Shown here: positions 7,886-17,800 of the stretch, piece by piece
Layout of the letters: the number at the start of each line of letters is the position of its first letter
How positions within the stretch are numbered: the first letter of the stretch is position 1
From: CAZDDI01 sp964504195
Lineage (GTDB): Bacteria; Chloroflexota; Anaerolineae; B4-G1; SLSP01
Direction of reading: 5' to 3'
NCBI GenBank assembly: GCA_964504195.1
Contig: CAZDDI010000001.1
Coordinates: 62,001-126,000, forward strand
Length of the DNA: 64,000 nucleotides
Translations under genes and position numbers: made by a program
The notes under the pieces: generated by a model
The model's database searches: none
The model's input: the letters and a program-made list of their open reading frames with translations, nothing else
What the model was told of the DNA's origin: nothing

Positions 7886-8662
7886 TTACGCGCCGGCTTT
7901 GCGCGCTGCGATGTAGAAACTGTGACTGTGCAGGGTCAGCCCCCCGTGCGCCTGGATTTGCGCGTGCAACGCCCGCAAGCGCTCCCGATACTGCGCCACA
8001 CTGAAATCGCTGATCTGCCAGGGGATGGCCCGGAGATAGAAGACCACCGCGCCAATATCGGTGACGTGGGTTTCCGGGAATTCCTCGCGCTGTTCCAGGA
8101 TATGAAAACCCGCGTCCCGCAGTGGTGACACCGCCTGGGCCAGGGCCCAATCGGCATACTCAAATTCGACCTCGGCCTGGAGCAGCTCATTGAGGCGCTG
8201 GTTGTCGCGCCCCCCGACCTGCTGCGTGATGAAGTGCCCGCCCGGTTTGAGCACGCGATACACTTCTGCTGCGGAGAAGGATTCATGCCGGTTGATGACC
8301 AGGTCAAAGCGCGCGTCCGGGAAGGGAAGTCCGTCATTGGGCAGCGGCTCGACCACCTGCACCCCCAAGGGGGCTAAGCGCGCTTGGGCGATCGGGAAGT
8401 TGGGCGGATAGGCTTCGGTGGCCCAGGTATCCGGCGGCAAGGGCGCGAGTTCCGCGAGGAACTCCCCGCCGCCGGTTCCCATGTCCAGCAGCGCCGTAGC
8501 CGCGCCCAGATAGGCGCATACCTGGCGGCGATAGTCCCACGAGGTGGGCTGCATCTGCCACCGATCGTTGATGAAGGCGAAATCCCAGCCGGAGAACTCC
8601 TGCTGTAAAGCCTCCGCGACCAGTTGCTCGAAATCGGTACTGCTATCTGTGGATGGGGACAT
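7886..8662 (-). CDS. Class I SAM-dependent methyltransferase
   Basis: The start is placed at the ATG at 8660-8662 (MSPSTDSSTDFEQLV), giving 258 residues; a longer upstream reading is low-complexity and unlikely. Motif I is ALLDMGTGGGEFLAEL, with FDLVINRHESF as motif IV and EVYRVLKPGGHFITQQVGG as the post-motif strand. This is the layout of UbiE/Methyltransf_11-type small-molecule methyltransferases. The substrate is unknown. It overlaps neither neighbour and is presumably cotranscribed with the downstream kinase-like gene. It is not a DNA methyltransferase: no NPPY-type motif is present. Confidence 0.87.
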   Translation of the reverse strand: MSPSTDSSTDFEQLVAEALQQEFSGWDFAFINDRWQMQPTSWDYRRQVCAYLGAATALLDMGTGGGEFLAELAPLPPDTWATEAYPPNFPIAQARLAPLGVQVVEPLPNDGLPFPDARFDLVINRHESFSAAEVYRVLKPGGHFITQQVGGRDNQRLNELLQAEVEFEYADWALAQAVSPLRDAGFHILEQREEFPETHVTDIGAVVFYLRAIPWQISDFSVAQYRERLRALHAQIQAHGGLTLHSHSFYIAARKAGA

Positions 8663-8726
8663 AGGTAACCTGCCTTGTGTGATTTGCTGACATTGTGCCG
8701 TTGCGCCCGGGGAGGAAGTACACCCC

Positions 8727-8930
8727 TCACGCCTCCGATTCCGGCGACTCACCCGCCGCCAACTCCGCGGCTTCCGCCGTGAGCGCCGCCACCAGCGGGG
8801 CGATTTCGGCCAGGAGCACATCAAGCCGCCGCGCGCCCCGGCGGAGTTTCAAGCCCGGCTCGCCGCCATTTTCCCAGTCTGCCCACACTTCCAAGACCAG
8901 GTTCTGCTCTGCAATCGGGATGGATTTCAC
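8727..8930 (-). CDS. Small hypothetical protein (67 aa)
   Basis: The sequence begins MKSIPIAEQNLVLEVWADWENG and ends in an Ala/Glu-rich helical tail. No family recognised. It is the first gene of the minus-strand trio with the methyltransferase and kinase, separated from the former by 64 nt. It is short but has a plausible start and codon use similar to its neighbours. Confidence 0.5.
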   Translation of the reverse strand: MKSIPIAEQNLVLEVWADWENGGEPGLKLRRGARRLDVLLAEIAPLVAALTAEAAELAAGESPESEA

Positions 8931-9054
8931 CAGTAGTAGCTCCTCAGCGTAATGCGCGCCGACCCTGCTCCGGCAGGGCCGCGGTCACAGACCAGTATAG
9001 CCTGAAGTGAACAGAAGGTCAAAAGCGCGTGCGGGATGGGAGTCTCAACGCTTT

Positions 9055-9099
9055 TTGTACTTTACCGCATTTCGGGTTATACTAACAAATAGTTTACAC
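9055..9099 (+). promoter_or_regulatory. BREX operon promoter with 20-nt repeat
   Basis: TTGTAC (9055-9060), a 17-nt spacer and TATACT (9078-9083) form a sigma-70-type promoter reading towards brxE. The -10 box runs into the 20-nt sequence at 9080-9099 (core ACTAACAAATAGTTTACAC), which would cover the transcription start. The same 20 nt recur at 31120-31139, again next to a TATACT box, before an Xre regulator gene. It is a candidate operator for that regulator. Confidence 0.65.
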
Positions 9100-9103
9100 A
9101 CAA

Positions 9104-9236
9104 AAACGCTCCATGACTCTAGCCCAGCCACGGAGCGTTTAATGACCATAGGCGATCCCGGCGCCCAGGCAATTTCAGTATAGCATAGCCCAACTATGTG
9201 ACAACCAGCCCGCCGGTGCTGCGCCAGCGGGCTGGT
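9104..9236. promoter_or_regulatory. Two hairpins in the BREX leader
   Basis: AAACGCTCC/GGAGCGTTT (9104-9112 and 9132-9140, 19-nt loop) and ACCAGCCCGC/GCGGGCTGGT (9204-9213 and 9227-9236, 13-nt loop) lie between the promoter and brxE. The first is followed by T tracts on both sides (TTTTTG on the minus strand). They may be attenuators, or terminators against antisense entry. Nothing else is seen in the 344-bp gap. Confidence 0.5.
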
Positions 9237-9274
9237 CTGTATTTCAGGTATGGGAAGAGGCCAAGCAATCATCA

Positions 9275-9778
9275 ATGAATGTGACACAACTCGAAATGAT
9301 AGCCACCCTCCGCGCGGTGGTCGGTTTCTTGGGCGAACGCGAACACTATGCCTGGTGGCAGAGCACGTTTTTTGCCCCTGGGAGCCAGGTTTTCTTGCAG
9401 CCGGTGTTTAGCCGGACGCCCTTGTTGGCCCAGATCAACGGCGTGACGCAGGCCGCGGCGCTGATTCACAATGAACGCATTGGCGTAGGGAGCGTGTATC
9501 ATCTCTTCCGGCTACCGGAGGAGATGGAGCAGCGCCTTCAGCAGGCGCTGCAAATGCCTGAGATTGGGGCGCGCATTCCGGCGGTGGTAGCCAATGCAGA
9601 GACGGCGTTAGCAACCCTGCGGCAACAGGCCGCGCCGTTGCCGGCGCATAGCCCCGGCCCGGTGCTGGTGGGCAACCGGCGCGAGTTGCGCGAGAATCTC
9701 TCCTGGAAGTTGGTGGCCGCGCACTATCTACACGCTTTTGGACACGAACAGACCTACCCCTATTTTACCGGTGAGTGA
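9275..9778 (+). CDS. brxE: BrxE-like BREX accessory protein
   Basis: This 167-residue protein begins LRAVVGFLGEREHYAWWQ after a short lead and continues through FLQPVFSRTPLLAQINGV and HNERIGVGSVYHLFRLP. From memory these match the small BrxE family found at the head of BREX type 6 and some mixed loci; no catalytic motif or known activity is visible. It is the first gene of the operon, about 185 nt after the predicted transcription start, and its stop overlaps the brxA start. Family assignment is by recall and should be checked by profile search. It may help assemble or regulate the BREX complex. Confidence 0.65.
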   Translation: MNVTQLEMIATLRAVVGFLGEREHYAWWQSTFFAPGSQVFLQPVFSRTPLLAQINGVTQAAALIHNERIGVGSVYHLFRLPEEMEQRLQQALQMPEIGARIPAVVANAETALATLRQQAAPLPAHSPGPVLVGNRRELRENLSWKLVAAHYLHAFGHEQTYPYFTGE

Positions 9779-10572
9779 TGGCAGAGAAACTATACACATC
9801 AACCCTCAATGCTGGCATGGGTATGTTCCAGGAAACCCAAATACTATTGGACCTGTGGCAGCCAGGCATGGACACAGCAGAACTCCAGCGCTTGGCGCTG
9901 GCCTCTGGGCAATTCCCCAAAATGACCGCGCGCAGATTGAAGAACTTCGTGATGGAAGGCTTTGCCGCATTCTATTTGCGTGGAACAGAGCCGCCGGCAC
10001 TACTGCTGAAGCGCGCCGTGCATACTTTTACTCGCCAGGAAATCGAGCAGCTGCTGTTAATCTACATTAGCCGAGTGCATGTGATTCTGGCCGATTTCAT
10101 TCAAGCCGTTTACTGGACAAACTACGCTGCGGGGCGTGAGACCATCAGTTTTGAAGAGGCGCGCAGCTTTGTACTCCGCGCTGTTCAAGACGGCCAAACG
10201 ACTACGGCCTGGTCTGAAAGCACAATCAAACGGGTGGGGAGCTATCTCACTTCCTATTGCGCCGATTTCGGCCTGTTGGAGCGCGCGGCAAAGAGCACGC
10301 GGCGCATCCTCGCCTACCGCATTGAGCCGCGGGCAGCGGCTATCCTGGCTTACGATTTGCACTTCAGCGGGCATGGAGATAACGCCGTGCTCAGCCACCC
10401 TGATTGGGGCTTGTTTGGGTTGGAACGGTTGGATGTTCTGGAGGAACTCAAGCGCCTGGCGTTGCGCAATTTGATGCTCGTCCAGGCCGCCGGCGGGGTG
10501 ACAAAAATCAGCTGGCGCTACGAAACTATGGAGGAGTTACTGGATGTCCTCACTCGAACTGAACTTCAATGA
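9778..10572 (+). CDS. brxA: BrxA (DUF1819)
   Basis: The start is the ATG at 9778, overlapping the brxE stop by one base (TGATG), which implies coupled translation; a GTG at 9775 is an alternative. The 264-residue protein matches the DUF1819 pattern: an opening YTSTLNAGMGMFQETQ, then LYLRG-like and RRLKNFVMEGFAAF segments, and a helical C-terminus (LEELKRLALRNLMLVQ). BrxA is a small, mostly helical, DNA-binding core protein of BREX. It is followed by brxB with a 29-nt overlap. Length is within the family range. Confidence 0.88.
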   Translation: MAEKLYTSTLNAGMGMFQETQILLDLWQPGMDTAELQRLALASGQFPKMTARRLKNFVMEGFAAFYLRGTEPPALLLKRAVHTFTRQEIEQLLLIYISRVHVILADFIQAVYWTNYAAGRETISFEEARSFVLRAVQDGQTTTAWSESTIKRVGSYLTSYCADFGLLERAAKSTRRILAYRIEPRAAAILAYDLHFSGHGDNAVLSHPDWGLFGLERLDVLEELKRLALRNLMLVQAAGGVTKISWRYETMEELLDVLTRTELQ

Positions 10573-11119
10573 ATTGTTGGCCCGCATTCGTTACGGGCGC
10601 GATCTCGGCCCGGCCAGTTTCGAGCCGATCTATTACCTGATTTTCCCACCCAGTCAGATTCTGGAGGTCAAGCGGCAGCTGCCCGCCTGGTCAGCGCGCT
10701 TGCGCAACGAGGGCTGGGACGTGACCCGCTTCTCGATGGCAGAAGAGATCGCCGCGCTGGTGCAGCAAGCGCCGCTACGCAGGATTTGGCTCACTGCGGA
10801 TCGCAAAGCGCCGTTAGTGTGGAAAAAAGCCAATGATTCGATTGCGAACTTGCTGACGCAGGGCGCCCCCCTGCAGCAGCGTTTGGAAACCGCGTTGGAA
10901 ACGGCGCAGCAAAAGCCTAACGGGCTAGTGCTGGTGACAGACCTGGAAGCGCTACATCCCTACTTACGCATCGGCGCGATTGAGGCTAAGTTGTATGGCA
11001 AGTTCAGCGTACCCACCGTGTTTTTGTACCCCGGCAAACGCGCGGGTAAAACGGGGCTGAGTTTTCTCAGCTTCTACCCCGAAGATGGCAATTATCGCTC
11101 CAACCATGTAGGCGAATAA
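10544..11119 (+). CDS. brxB: BrxB (DUF1788)
   Basis: This 191-residue protein has the DUF1788 hallmarks: PIYYLIFPPSQILEVK near the start, LVLVTDLEALHPYLRI in the middle, and the C-terminal signature TGLSFLSFYPEDGNYRS. BrxB is an essential BREX core component that bridges other subunits; it has no known enzymatic motif. The start lies 29 nt inside brxA. The gap to brxC is 21 nt, so the genes are one transcription unit. Confidence 0.92.
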   Translation: MSSLELNFNELLARIRYGRDLGPASFEPIYYLIFPPSQILEVKRQLPAWSARLRNEGWDVTRFSMAEEIAALVQQAPLRRIWLTADRKAPLVWKKANDSIANLLTQGAPLQQRLETALETAQQKPNGLVLVTDLEALHPYLRIGAIEAKLYGKFSVPTVFLYPGKRAGKTGLSFLSFYPEDGNYRSNHVGE

Positions 11120-11140
11120 GGCTAAGCGAGGCATATCCGT

Positions 11141-14100
11141 ATGACTGTAAAACCCATCAAAACGCTTTTTGACCCCAGCCGTGATATTTACCGCACGATT
11201 GAGAAAGTCATCACCTATGGCGCAGCGCAGGAGACCCGCTTGCGGGCGGAGATTTCCGAATACATCGTGACAGAGAGCATCGAAGAGCAGATGGAGCGCC
11301 TGCTGGATAAGATGCAGCTGGCGATGGACATCGGGGGACAACATGAGATCGGCGTGTGGGTCTCCGGTTTTTATGGGTCGGGCAAGAGCTCGTTCACCAA
11401 GTATCTGGGCCTGGCCCTCGATGAGCATGTGGCCGTGGATGGCGTGCGCTTTCTCAAACATCTGCAAGACCGCATGGTCAAGCCGACGACCCGGGCGCTG
11501 TTGGCGACCGTGGCCGCCCGATATCCCGCGGCAGTGGTGATGCTCGACCTCGCCAGCGAGATGGTGGCCGGGGCCAGCATGGAAGATGTTTCGACCGTGC
11601 TCTATTACAAGGTGCTCCAGATTGCCGGCTATTCACGCAATCTCAAGGTGGCGGCTTTCGAGCGGCGGCTGAAGAAAGATGGCCGTTACGAGGACTTTAC
11701 GGCGCGCATTGAAGCGGATCTGGATGTAACCTGGCCGGAAGTACAAAATGATCCGCTGGTGATTGATAGCGTGCTGCCGGAAATCGCGCACGCGATGTAC
11801 CCGGAACTTTTCAAGACCCCCTTGGCGTTCACCACCGAGGTTGCCGATTATGTGCGCTTCGAGAATGAGCAGGTCAAGGAGATGCTGGACATCGTCCGCG
11901 AGCACTCCGGCAAGGAGTATGTGCTCTTCATCGTGGATGAGGTGGGCCAGTACGTCGCCTCACGGCCCAATCTGATCCTCAATCTGGATGGACTGGCTAA
12001 GAATCTCAAGGCGATTGGCGATGGTAAGGTCTGGATTATGGGGACCGCGCAGCAGACGCTCACCGAAGATGACCCACGCGCGGCGCTCAACTCGCCGGAG
12101 CTGTTCAAACTGGCCGCGCGCTTCCCGATTCAGATTGATCTGGAATCGGATGACATTAAGGAAATCTGCTACCGCCGGCTGCTGACGAAATCCCCTGCCG
12201 GGGTGCAGGTGTTGGGGGAGCTGTTCGACCGGCACGGGCAGATGTTGCGCCACAATACCAAGCTCCAGGATGCCCGCTATTATGATGCAGATTTCGACCG
12301 CGCCACGTTTATCAACCTGTATCCCTTCTTGCCGGCGCATTTTGGCGTCTTGCTGCACTTGTTGGGCGAGCTGGCGAAATCCACCGGCGGGATTGGGTTG
12401 CGCTCGGCGATCAAGGTGCTCCAGGACATTCTGGTGGAAGGCGCGCCCGCGCATTTGGCGGCGGCGGAGCAACCCATCGGCTGGCTGGCGACCACGGTGA
12501 CGCTCTACGATGCGTTGGAAAAGGATATCAGCCGGGGCGCTACCTCCGAGTATCGCGGCGTGGAAAAGGTCAAAGTGCATTTTCTCGACTCCCCGCAGCA
12601 TCAGGGGATCGCCAAGACCGTCGCCATCCTGCAAATCCTCGACAACATCCCGATTACGCCGCAGAACATCGCCAGTTTTATGCACCCCAGCGTGGATGCG
12701 CCTGCGCGCAATGATGAGATCAACGCCGCTATCGCCGAACTGGTCAACCACCCCCGCGTGCCGTTTGGCGAGAAAGACGGCAATTTGTGCTTTTTCAGCG
12801 AGAAGATCAACGATATTGACCAGGAACGCGCACAACTCTCGTTGCGCGCGATGGAGACGCGCCGCATTCACAATGAGGCGCTGCGCGAGGTCTTCAATCC
12901 GCTGCCGGCGACGCGCTTGCACGGCACATTGGCTGTAACTGCGGGCCTGAAGATCCTCAGCGGCGCGACGCCCACGAGCCTCGCCGGCGAGCGCGAGACC
13001 ATCCAACTCCTGGCGGAGCTGGTGGATGCGGCCAACTATGACACGGCGCGCGCGCGCCTGGTCGAAGAATCGCGCCAACGGAGCGCGCAGAATACGCTCT
13101 ACTTGCTGGGCCGCACCGCGCCGGATGTCAACGACCGCCTGGCGGAAATCTTCCGCGCCCAGGAAATCGCCCAGCGTTACCGCAACGATCCCGATGGCGA
13201 GGTACGCGAATACTGCACGGGGCAATTGGATCGTGCTACCAGGCTGAGCGGCGAATTGCAAGGGGTGCTGGATCGCGCGCTGACGCAGGGTTCGTTCATC
13301 TTCCGGGGGCAGGTGACCGCAGTGGATACGCTGGCGGCGGATGTGTTGAATGCCGCCAAAGCCTATCTCGCCGAGGCCGCGAAGCAGGTCTTCGACCGCT
13401 ACGGCGAGGCGCCGGTGCGCGCCGAGACTGCGCTGGCGGAGAAATTCCTGCGGGTGGGAAATCTCAAGGCGGTGACGACGGCGGTGGATCCGCTGGAGCT
13501 GGTGCAAATCAGCGCCGGCAAGCCCGTGATTCAGAGCGACCACAAGGCGCTGCTCAGCATCCGGGACTACATTGACCGCAACGGCGCGGTGGAGGGCAAG
13601 CGGCTGCTGGATTATTTCTCCGATGCGCCCTTCGGCTGGTCGCAGGATACGCTGCGCTATCTTGTGGCCGCGCTGCTGGCGGCTGGCGAGATTGTCCTCA
13701 AGGTTTCTGGCCGCGAGGTTACGGTTAATGGGCAACAGGCCATCGAAGCGCTGCGCACGAATAATGCCTTCAAGAGCGTAGGTGTGGCGCTGCGCAATCA
13801 CCGGCCCTCCAACCAGGTATTGGCCCGCGCCGCCGAGCGGCTGACCGATCTGGTGGGCGAGATGGTGTTGCCCCTGGAGGATGAAATCAGCAAGACAGCG
13901 GTCAAGCACTTCCCCGCGTTTCAGTTCCGGTTTGGCCCCCTGGCTGAGAAACTGGTCCATCTGGGGCTGCCCGGCGCGATCAGCGTGCGCGCGTTGAATC
14001 AAGACCTGGCCGATGTGCTGTTGACCGACGCATCGGACGCGCCGCAACGGCTGGGCGGCGAACAGTCTCCGCTGTATGACCGGCTCAAGTGGGCGGACGC

Positions 14101-14767
14101 CGTGGAGCGCGCCTTACAAGCCGGGTTGGAGACGACCTTACGCGAGATTCAACAGCATCGCAGCGAGATTGAGACGCTGCCGGAGTATGGCGCGCCCGGC
14201 GCTTTGCGCACGACGCTGGCCGAGGAACTGGAACTGTTCCGGCAGCGCTTGCAGCAGGATACGTTCTACACCCACGTTGCCGATTTCAACACGCTCTTGA
14301 CTACCATCAAAACGAGCACCCGCGATGCGGCGACAAAGATGCAGGAAGCGCAGAGCGCGACAGTGCAGGCCGTGGGGCAGGAATTGCAACGGCTGCCCGA
14401 ATGGGGCGAACTGACCCAGGAGGAGCAGGCGCAGGCGTTGGCGCAAATAGAGGGACTGGTGCGGGCCGCGCCCCGCGACCTGGCGGGCCTCAAACAAGTG
14501 CTTAGCCAGGAGTACGCTCTGCAAATGCAGGGCGCGCAATTGAAGCGCGACATCGTCCGCCTGGGCCATGAGCGGCAACTGGCGCGCCAGCAAACGGAGA
14601 AGGAAACCAGCGCGCGCGAGGGGCGGCAGAAAGTCGCGCGCACGTTGGCTGTGCCGGGCCGGGTGCGGAATATGCAACAACTGGACGCGCTGATTCAGCA
14701 GCTCCAGGCGCTCAAGGCAGAGGTATCCGTGTATAGCGATATCGAAATCACCTTGCAGTTGGGATAG
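11141..14767 (+). CDS. brxC: BrxC ATPase
   Basis: This 1208-residue ATPase has a Walker A motif GFYGSGKS at 76-83 and a Walker B VLFIVDEVGQY at about 262-271, followed by a sensor-like WIMGTAQQTL. N-terminal KTLFDPSRDIYRTIEKVITY is typical of BrxC/PglY. The C-terminal third is helical and coiled-coil-like (HRSEIETLPEY to RQQTEKETSAREGR). BrxC is the large AAA-type motor required for both host methylation and phage exclusion. Length is typical. The long antisense frame inside it is a codon-bias shadow. Transcription continues into pglX after a 90-nt gap. Confidence 0.95.
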   Translation: MTVKPIKTLFDPSRDIYRTIEKVITYGAAQETRLRAEISEYIVTESIEEQMERLLDKMQLAMDIGGQHEIGVWVSGFYGSGKSSFTKYLGLALDEHVAVDGVRFLKHLQDRMVKPTTRALLATVAARYPAAVVMLDLASEMVAGASMEDVSTVLYYKVLQIAGYSRNLKVAAFERRLKKDGRYEDFTARIEADLDVTWPEVQNDPLVIDSVLPEIAHAMYPELFKTPLAFTTEVADYVRFENEQVKEMLDIVREHSGKEYVLFIVDEVGQYVASRPNLILNLDGLAKNLKAIGDGKVWIMGTAQQTLTEDDPRAALNSPELFKLAARFPIQIDLESDDIKEICYRRLLTKSPAGVQVLGELFDRHGQMLRHNTKLQDARYYDADFDRATFINLYPFLPAHFGVLLHLLGELAKSTGGIGLRSAIKVLQDILVEGAPAHLAAAEQPIGWLATTVTLYDALEKDISRGATSEYRGVEKVKVHFLDSPQHQGIAKTVAILQILDNIPITPQNIASFMHPSVDAPARNDEINAAIAELVNHPRVPFGEKDGNLCFFSEKINDIDQERAQLSLRAMETRRIHNEALREVFNPLPATRLHGTLAVTAGLKILSGATPTSLAGERETIQLLAELVDAANYDTARARLVEESRQRSAQNTLYLLGRTAPDVNDRLAEIFRAQEIAQRYRNDPDGEVREYCTGQLDRATRLSGELQGVLDRALTQGSFIFRGQVTAVDTLAADVLNAAKAYLAEAAKQVFDRYGEAPVRAETALAEKFLRVGNLKAVTTAVDPLELVQISAGKPVIQSDHKALLSIRDYIDRNGAVEGKRLLDYFSDAPFGWSQDTLRYLVAALLAAGEIVLKVSGREVTVNGQQAIEALRTNNAFKSVGVALRNHRPSNQVLARAAERLTDLVGEMVLPLEDEISKTAVKHFPAFQFRFGPLAEKLVHLGLPGAISVRALNQDLADVLLTDASDAPQRLGGEQSPLYDRLKWADAVERALQAGLETTLREIQQHRSEIETLPEYGAPGALRTTLAEELELFRQRLQQDTFYTHVADFNTLLTTIKTSTRDAATKMQEAQSATVQAVGQELQRLPEWGELTQEEQAQALAQIEGLVRAAPRDLAGLKQVLSQEYALQMQGAQLKRDIVRLGHERQLARQQTEKETSAREGRQKVARTLAVPGRVRNMQQLDALIQQLQALKAEVSVYSDIEITLQLG

Positions 14768-14794
14768 CGGTTTTGAGCGTGGATAATGTAACGT

Positions 14795-14839
14795 AAGCCT
14801 CCGGCTTGCGCCAAGAACAAGCCAGAGGCTTGTTATACT
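14795..14839. repeat. Palindromic pair and possible promoter before pglX
   Basis: AAGCCTCCGGCTTG (14795-14808) and CAAGCCAGAGGCTT (14818-14831) form a hairpin with one mismatch. Each arm is itself nearly palindromic, as in dispersed repeats. A TATACT hexamer at 14834-14839 could be an internal -10 box for pglX. Confidence 0.5.
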
Positions 14840-14857
14840 CTATCTTGAAGGGAATTT

Positions 14858-17800
14858 ATGGCTTTTGACCAACCCACCCGCAACCGTCTGGCCCGCTTTG
14901 TGGGCGACGCCCGCGCCCTGTTGAGCGCGGAGTTCACGCGCCAGCTGCAGCTGGAGTATGGCCTCGACCCGGAAACCGGCGCGGTCGCGGCGCTCGAGAC
15001 GCTCACCCATCTCGATGATAGCCGCCGCGAGACAGCGCGCATTCTGCGCAACACGCTGGCGCATTACCTGGCCGGGCAGGCGGCGCCGAAAGGGAAGGCG
15101 CCAACCGACGCGGCGCGCCGCGAGGTGTTGGCGCGTAGCGTGCGCGAGCAAGCGTATACCGTGCTCAACCGCCTGTGCGCCTTGCGGATGGCCGAAGCGC
15201 GCGGGCTGCTCGTGGAATCCATTGCCCGGGGGTATCAATCCAAGGGCTTCCAGCTCTACGCGCGCCTGGCCGGGACAGCGCTGGGCGAGACCGGCGACGC
15301 CTATCGCAGCTATCTCTTCAGCCTCTTCGATGAGTTCGCCGTAGACCTGGCGGTGCTCTTCGACCGCTTCAGCCCGCAGGGGCGGCTCTTCCCCCGTGAG
15401 GCGGCGCTGTTGCAGCTGCTGGATGCGCTGAACCATCCCGACATCGCCCCGCTGTGGGCCGAGGATGAGACCCTCGGCTGGATTTACCAGTATTTCAACT
15501 CCGATGAGGAACGGCGACAGATGCGGGCGGAATCGCAGGCCCCGCGCAACAGCCGCGAGCTCGCCGTGCGCAATCAATTCTTCACCCCGCGCTATGTGGT
15601 GGAATTTCTCACCGATAACACACTGGGCCGCCTGTGGTACGAGATGACGCAGGGCGAGACCGCGCTGAAAGAGCATTGCCGCTACCTGGTGCGCCGCCCT
15701 AACGAGATTTTCCTGGCTGAAGGCGACGTGCGCAGTGAGCCGGAAGCCGTGAGCAGTGAGCAGACGGCGGAAGCGTTAAGCCAGGAAGAACTCTTGCAGC
15801 AACCGGTTTATATCCCCTACCGGGCGCGGAAGGACCCCCGCGAGATCAAAATGCTGGATCCCGCGTGCGGTTCGATGCACTTCGGCCTCTATGCCTTTGA
15901 CCTCTTCGAGCGCATCTACGAAGAAGCCTGGGACCTGGAGACAGGTGAACGCGCAGCGGGCTGCCCCCATCAGCCCGGCCCGCTTGACCGCCGACTACCG
16001 ACTACTGACTACCACCCCCTGACCGCTGACTACCCCGACAAAGCCGCCTTCCTCCGCGATGTGCCGCGCCTGATTATCGAGCACAACATCCACGGCATTG
16101 ATATTGACCCGCGCGCAGCGCAGATTGCCGGGCTTTCGCTGTGGCTGCGGGCGCAACGCAGCTGGCAGGCGCAGGGCCTCAAGCCCCAGGAGCGCCCGCA
16201 GATCCAGCGCTCCAACGTGGTCTGCGCTGAGCCGATGCCCGGCGACAAGACGCTGCTGGCGGAGTTCACCGCGACCTTGCCCTACAAGGTGCTGGGGCAG
16301 CTGGTGGAGCTTATTTTCGACAAGATGACGCTGGCGGGCGAGGCCGGCTCGCTGCTCAAGATTGAGGAGGAACTGACGGAGGCGGTGGAGCAGGCGCGAC
16401 AGGCGTATACCGCGAGCCGCTTGCAGGAGAAACAGGCAGCGGGCTACCTGCCCGGCTTTGGGCTGGCGCGCCCCACCACGCTCTTTGACTTTGCCGATTT
16501 GCCCGCCGACGCCGCCAGATTCTGGGATGAGGCCGAAGCGCAAGTGCTGGCTGCGCTGGCCGATTACGCCGCGCAGGCGCAGAACGGCGGCGGCTACCAG
16601 CGGCGGCTCTTTGCGCAAGACGCCGCGCGCGGCTTTGCGTTCATTGATGTCTGCCGGAAACGCTATGATGTCGTGCTGATGAATCCGCCGTTTGGAGAAG
16701 CTGCGCATGGAAGCAAAAGCTACATAAAGAAAACTTTCAGGAGTTGCTCGAATGACATCTTCCAAGCATTTGTTGAACGAGGGATAAATTGGCTGTCAAA
16801 GAAAGGGCGAGTAGGCGTAATCAGCGCAAGAACCGGCTTTTTCCTTGATAAAAGCAAAGATTGGCGATCTAGTGTTGTTTTCGCTAATCAAATGGCTTGT
16901 TTTGTAGACCTAGGATTGGGGGTTCTTGACGACGCTCTTGTTGAGGTAGCATTGTATGTACTTCAGAGCAACACGCCCATCAAAAACCTCATTTTGGTAA
17001 ACCGGCAACTTGATAACCGTGAAAAGGATAGCCATTTACTCAAAGCAGTTACCGCCACTGTCCAAGGGAGACCTGGAGGATTTGGAGGATTTGACCAATC
17101 GCTACTCGCAATAGTCCCAGACTATAACTTTGCCTATTGGGCTCCAGATAGCTTCCTGTGTCGCTACGCAGACAACTCAAACTTTGGGAATGTGATTAGC
17201 CGTGTCAGTCAGGGCCTTGCTACCGCCTCCGATTTCCGCTTTGTACGTTTGGGATGGGAAGTTCAAGCTCACTCAATCGGGCGGAAAAGCCGATGGCAGC
17301 GATTCTCAAAAGGTGGTGAATACTCCCCCCCCTATGATGACATTCATCTACTGGTAGATTGGGATCGTGATGGATCCCAAATCAAACAGTATGTATGTCA
17401 GCAATATACCTATCTTGATGGGAATTGGTCATTTGTTGTAAAAAATACGCCTCTATATTTCAAGCCCGGTGCCACATATACAGTCCGAACTGCCAGTGCA
17501 TTTGCAGCAAAAGTTCTTCCGTCGGATTGTATATTTAGCCACAATGCACAGTGTTGGTTCCATGATTCTGAAGACACCTTGTTGCTTAGTATTGGTTTTA
17601 CAACAGCAAGAGTGATACAGTGTTATATTGAGCTTGCAGTGGGCGGTGGTGATATAGCTACATCCGGAAGTGCAGCACGAAGGTACACAACTACTGCAAT
17701 TGAGAGCATCCCGTCTAGGCCATTTCTGCACGTCGAAACTCAAAAAAGCCATCTAGCGATAAGTAAAATGGTAAATCATCGGCTTGAGGAATTCAGAATT

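Noticed and set aside
7886..8824. Longer methyltransferase start at 8824
   Set aside because: The added residues are Arg/Ser-rich and lie over the intergenic region and the 67-aa gene; ATG 8662 starts the recognisable domain.
11960..14047. Long open frame antisense to brxC (695 codons)
   Set aside because: It mirrors a GC-rich gene with strong third-position bias, has Arg/Gln/Leu-rich shadow composition, and no ribosome site or family motif; brxC on the plus strand is certain.
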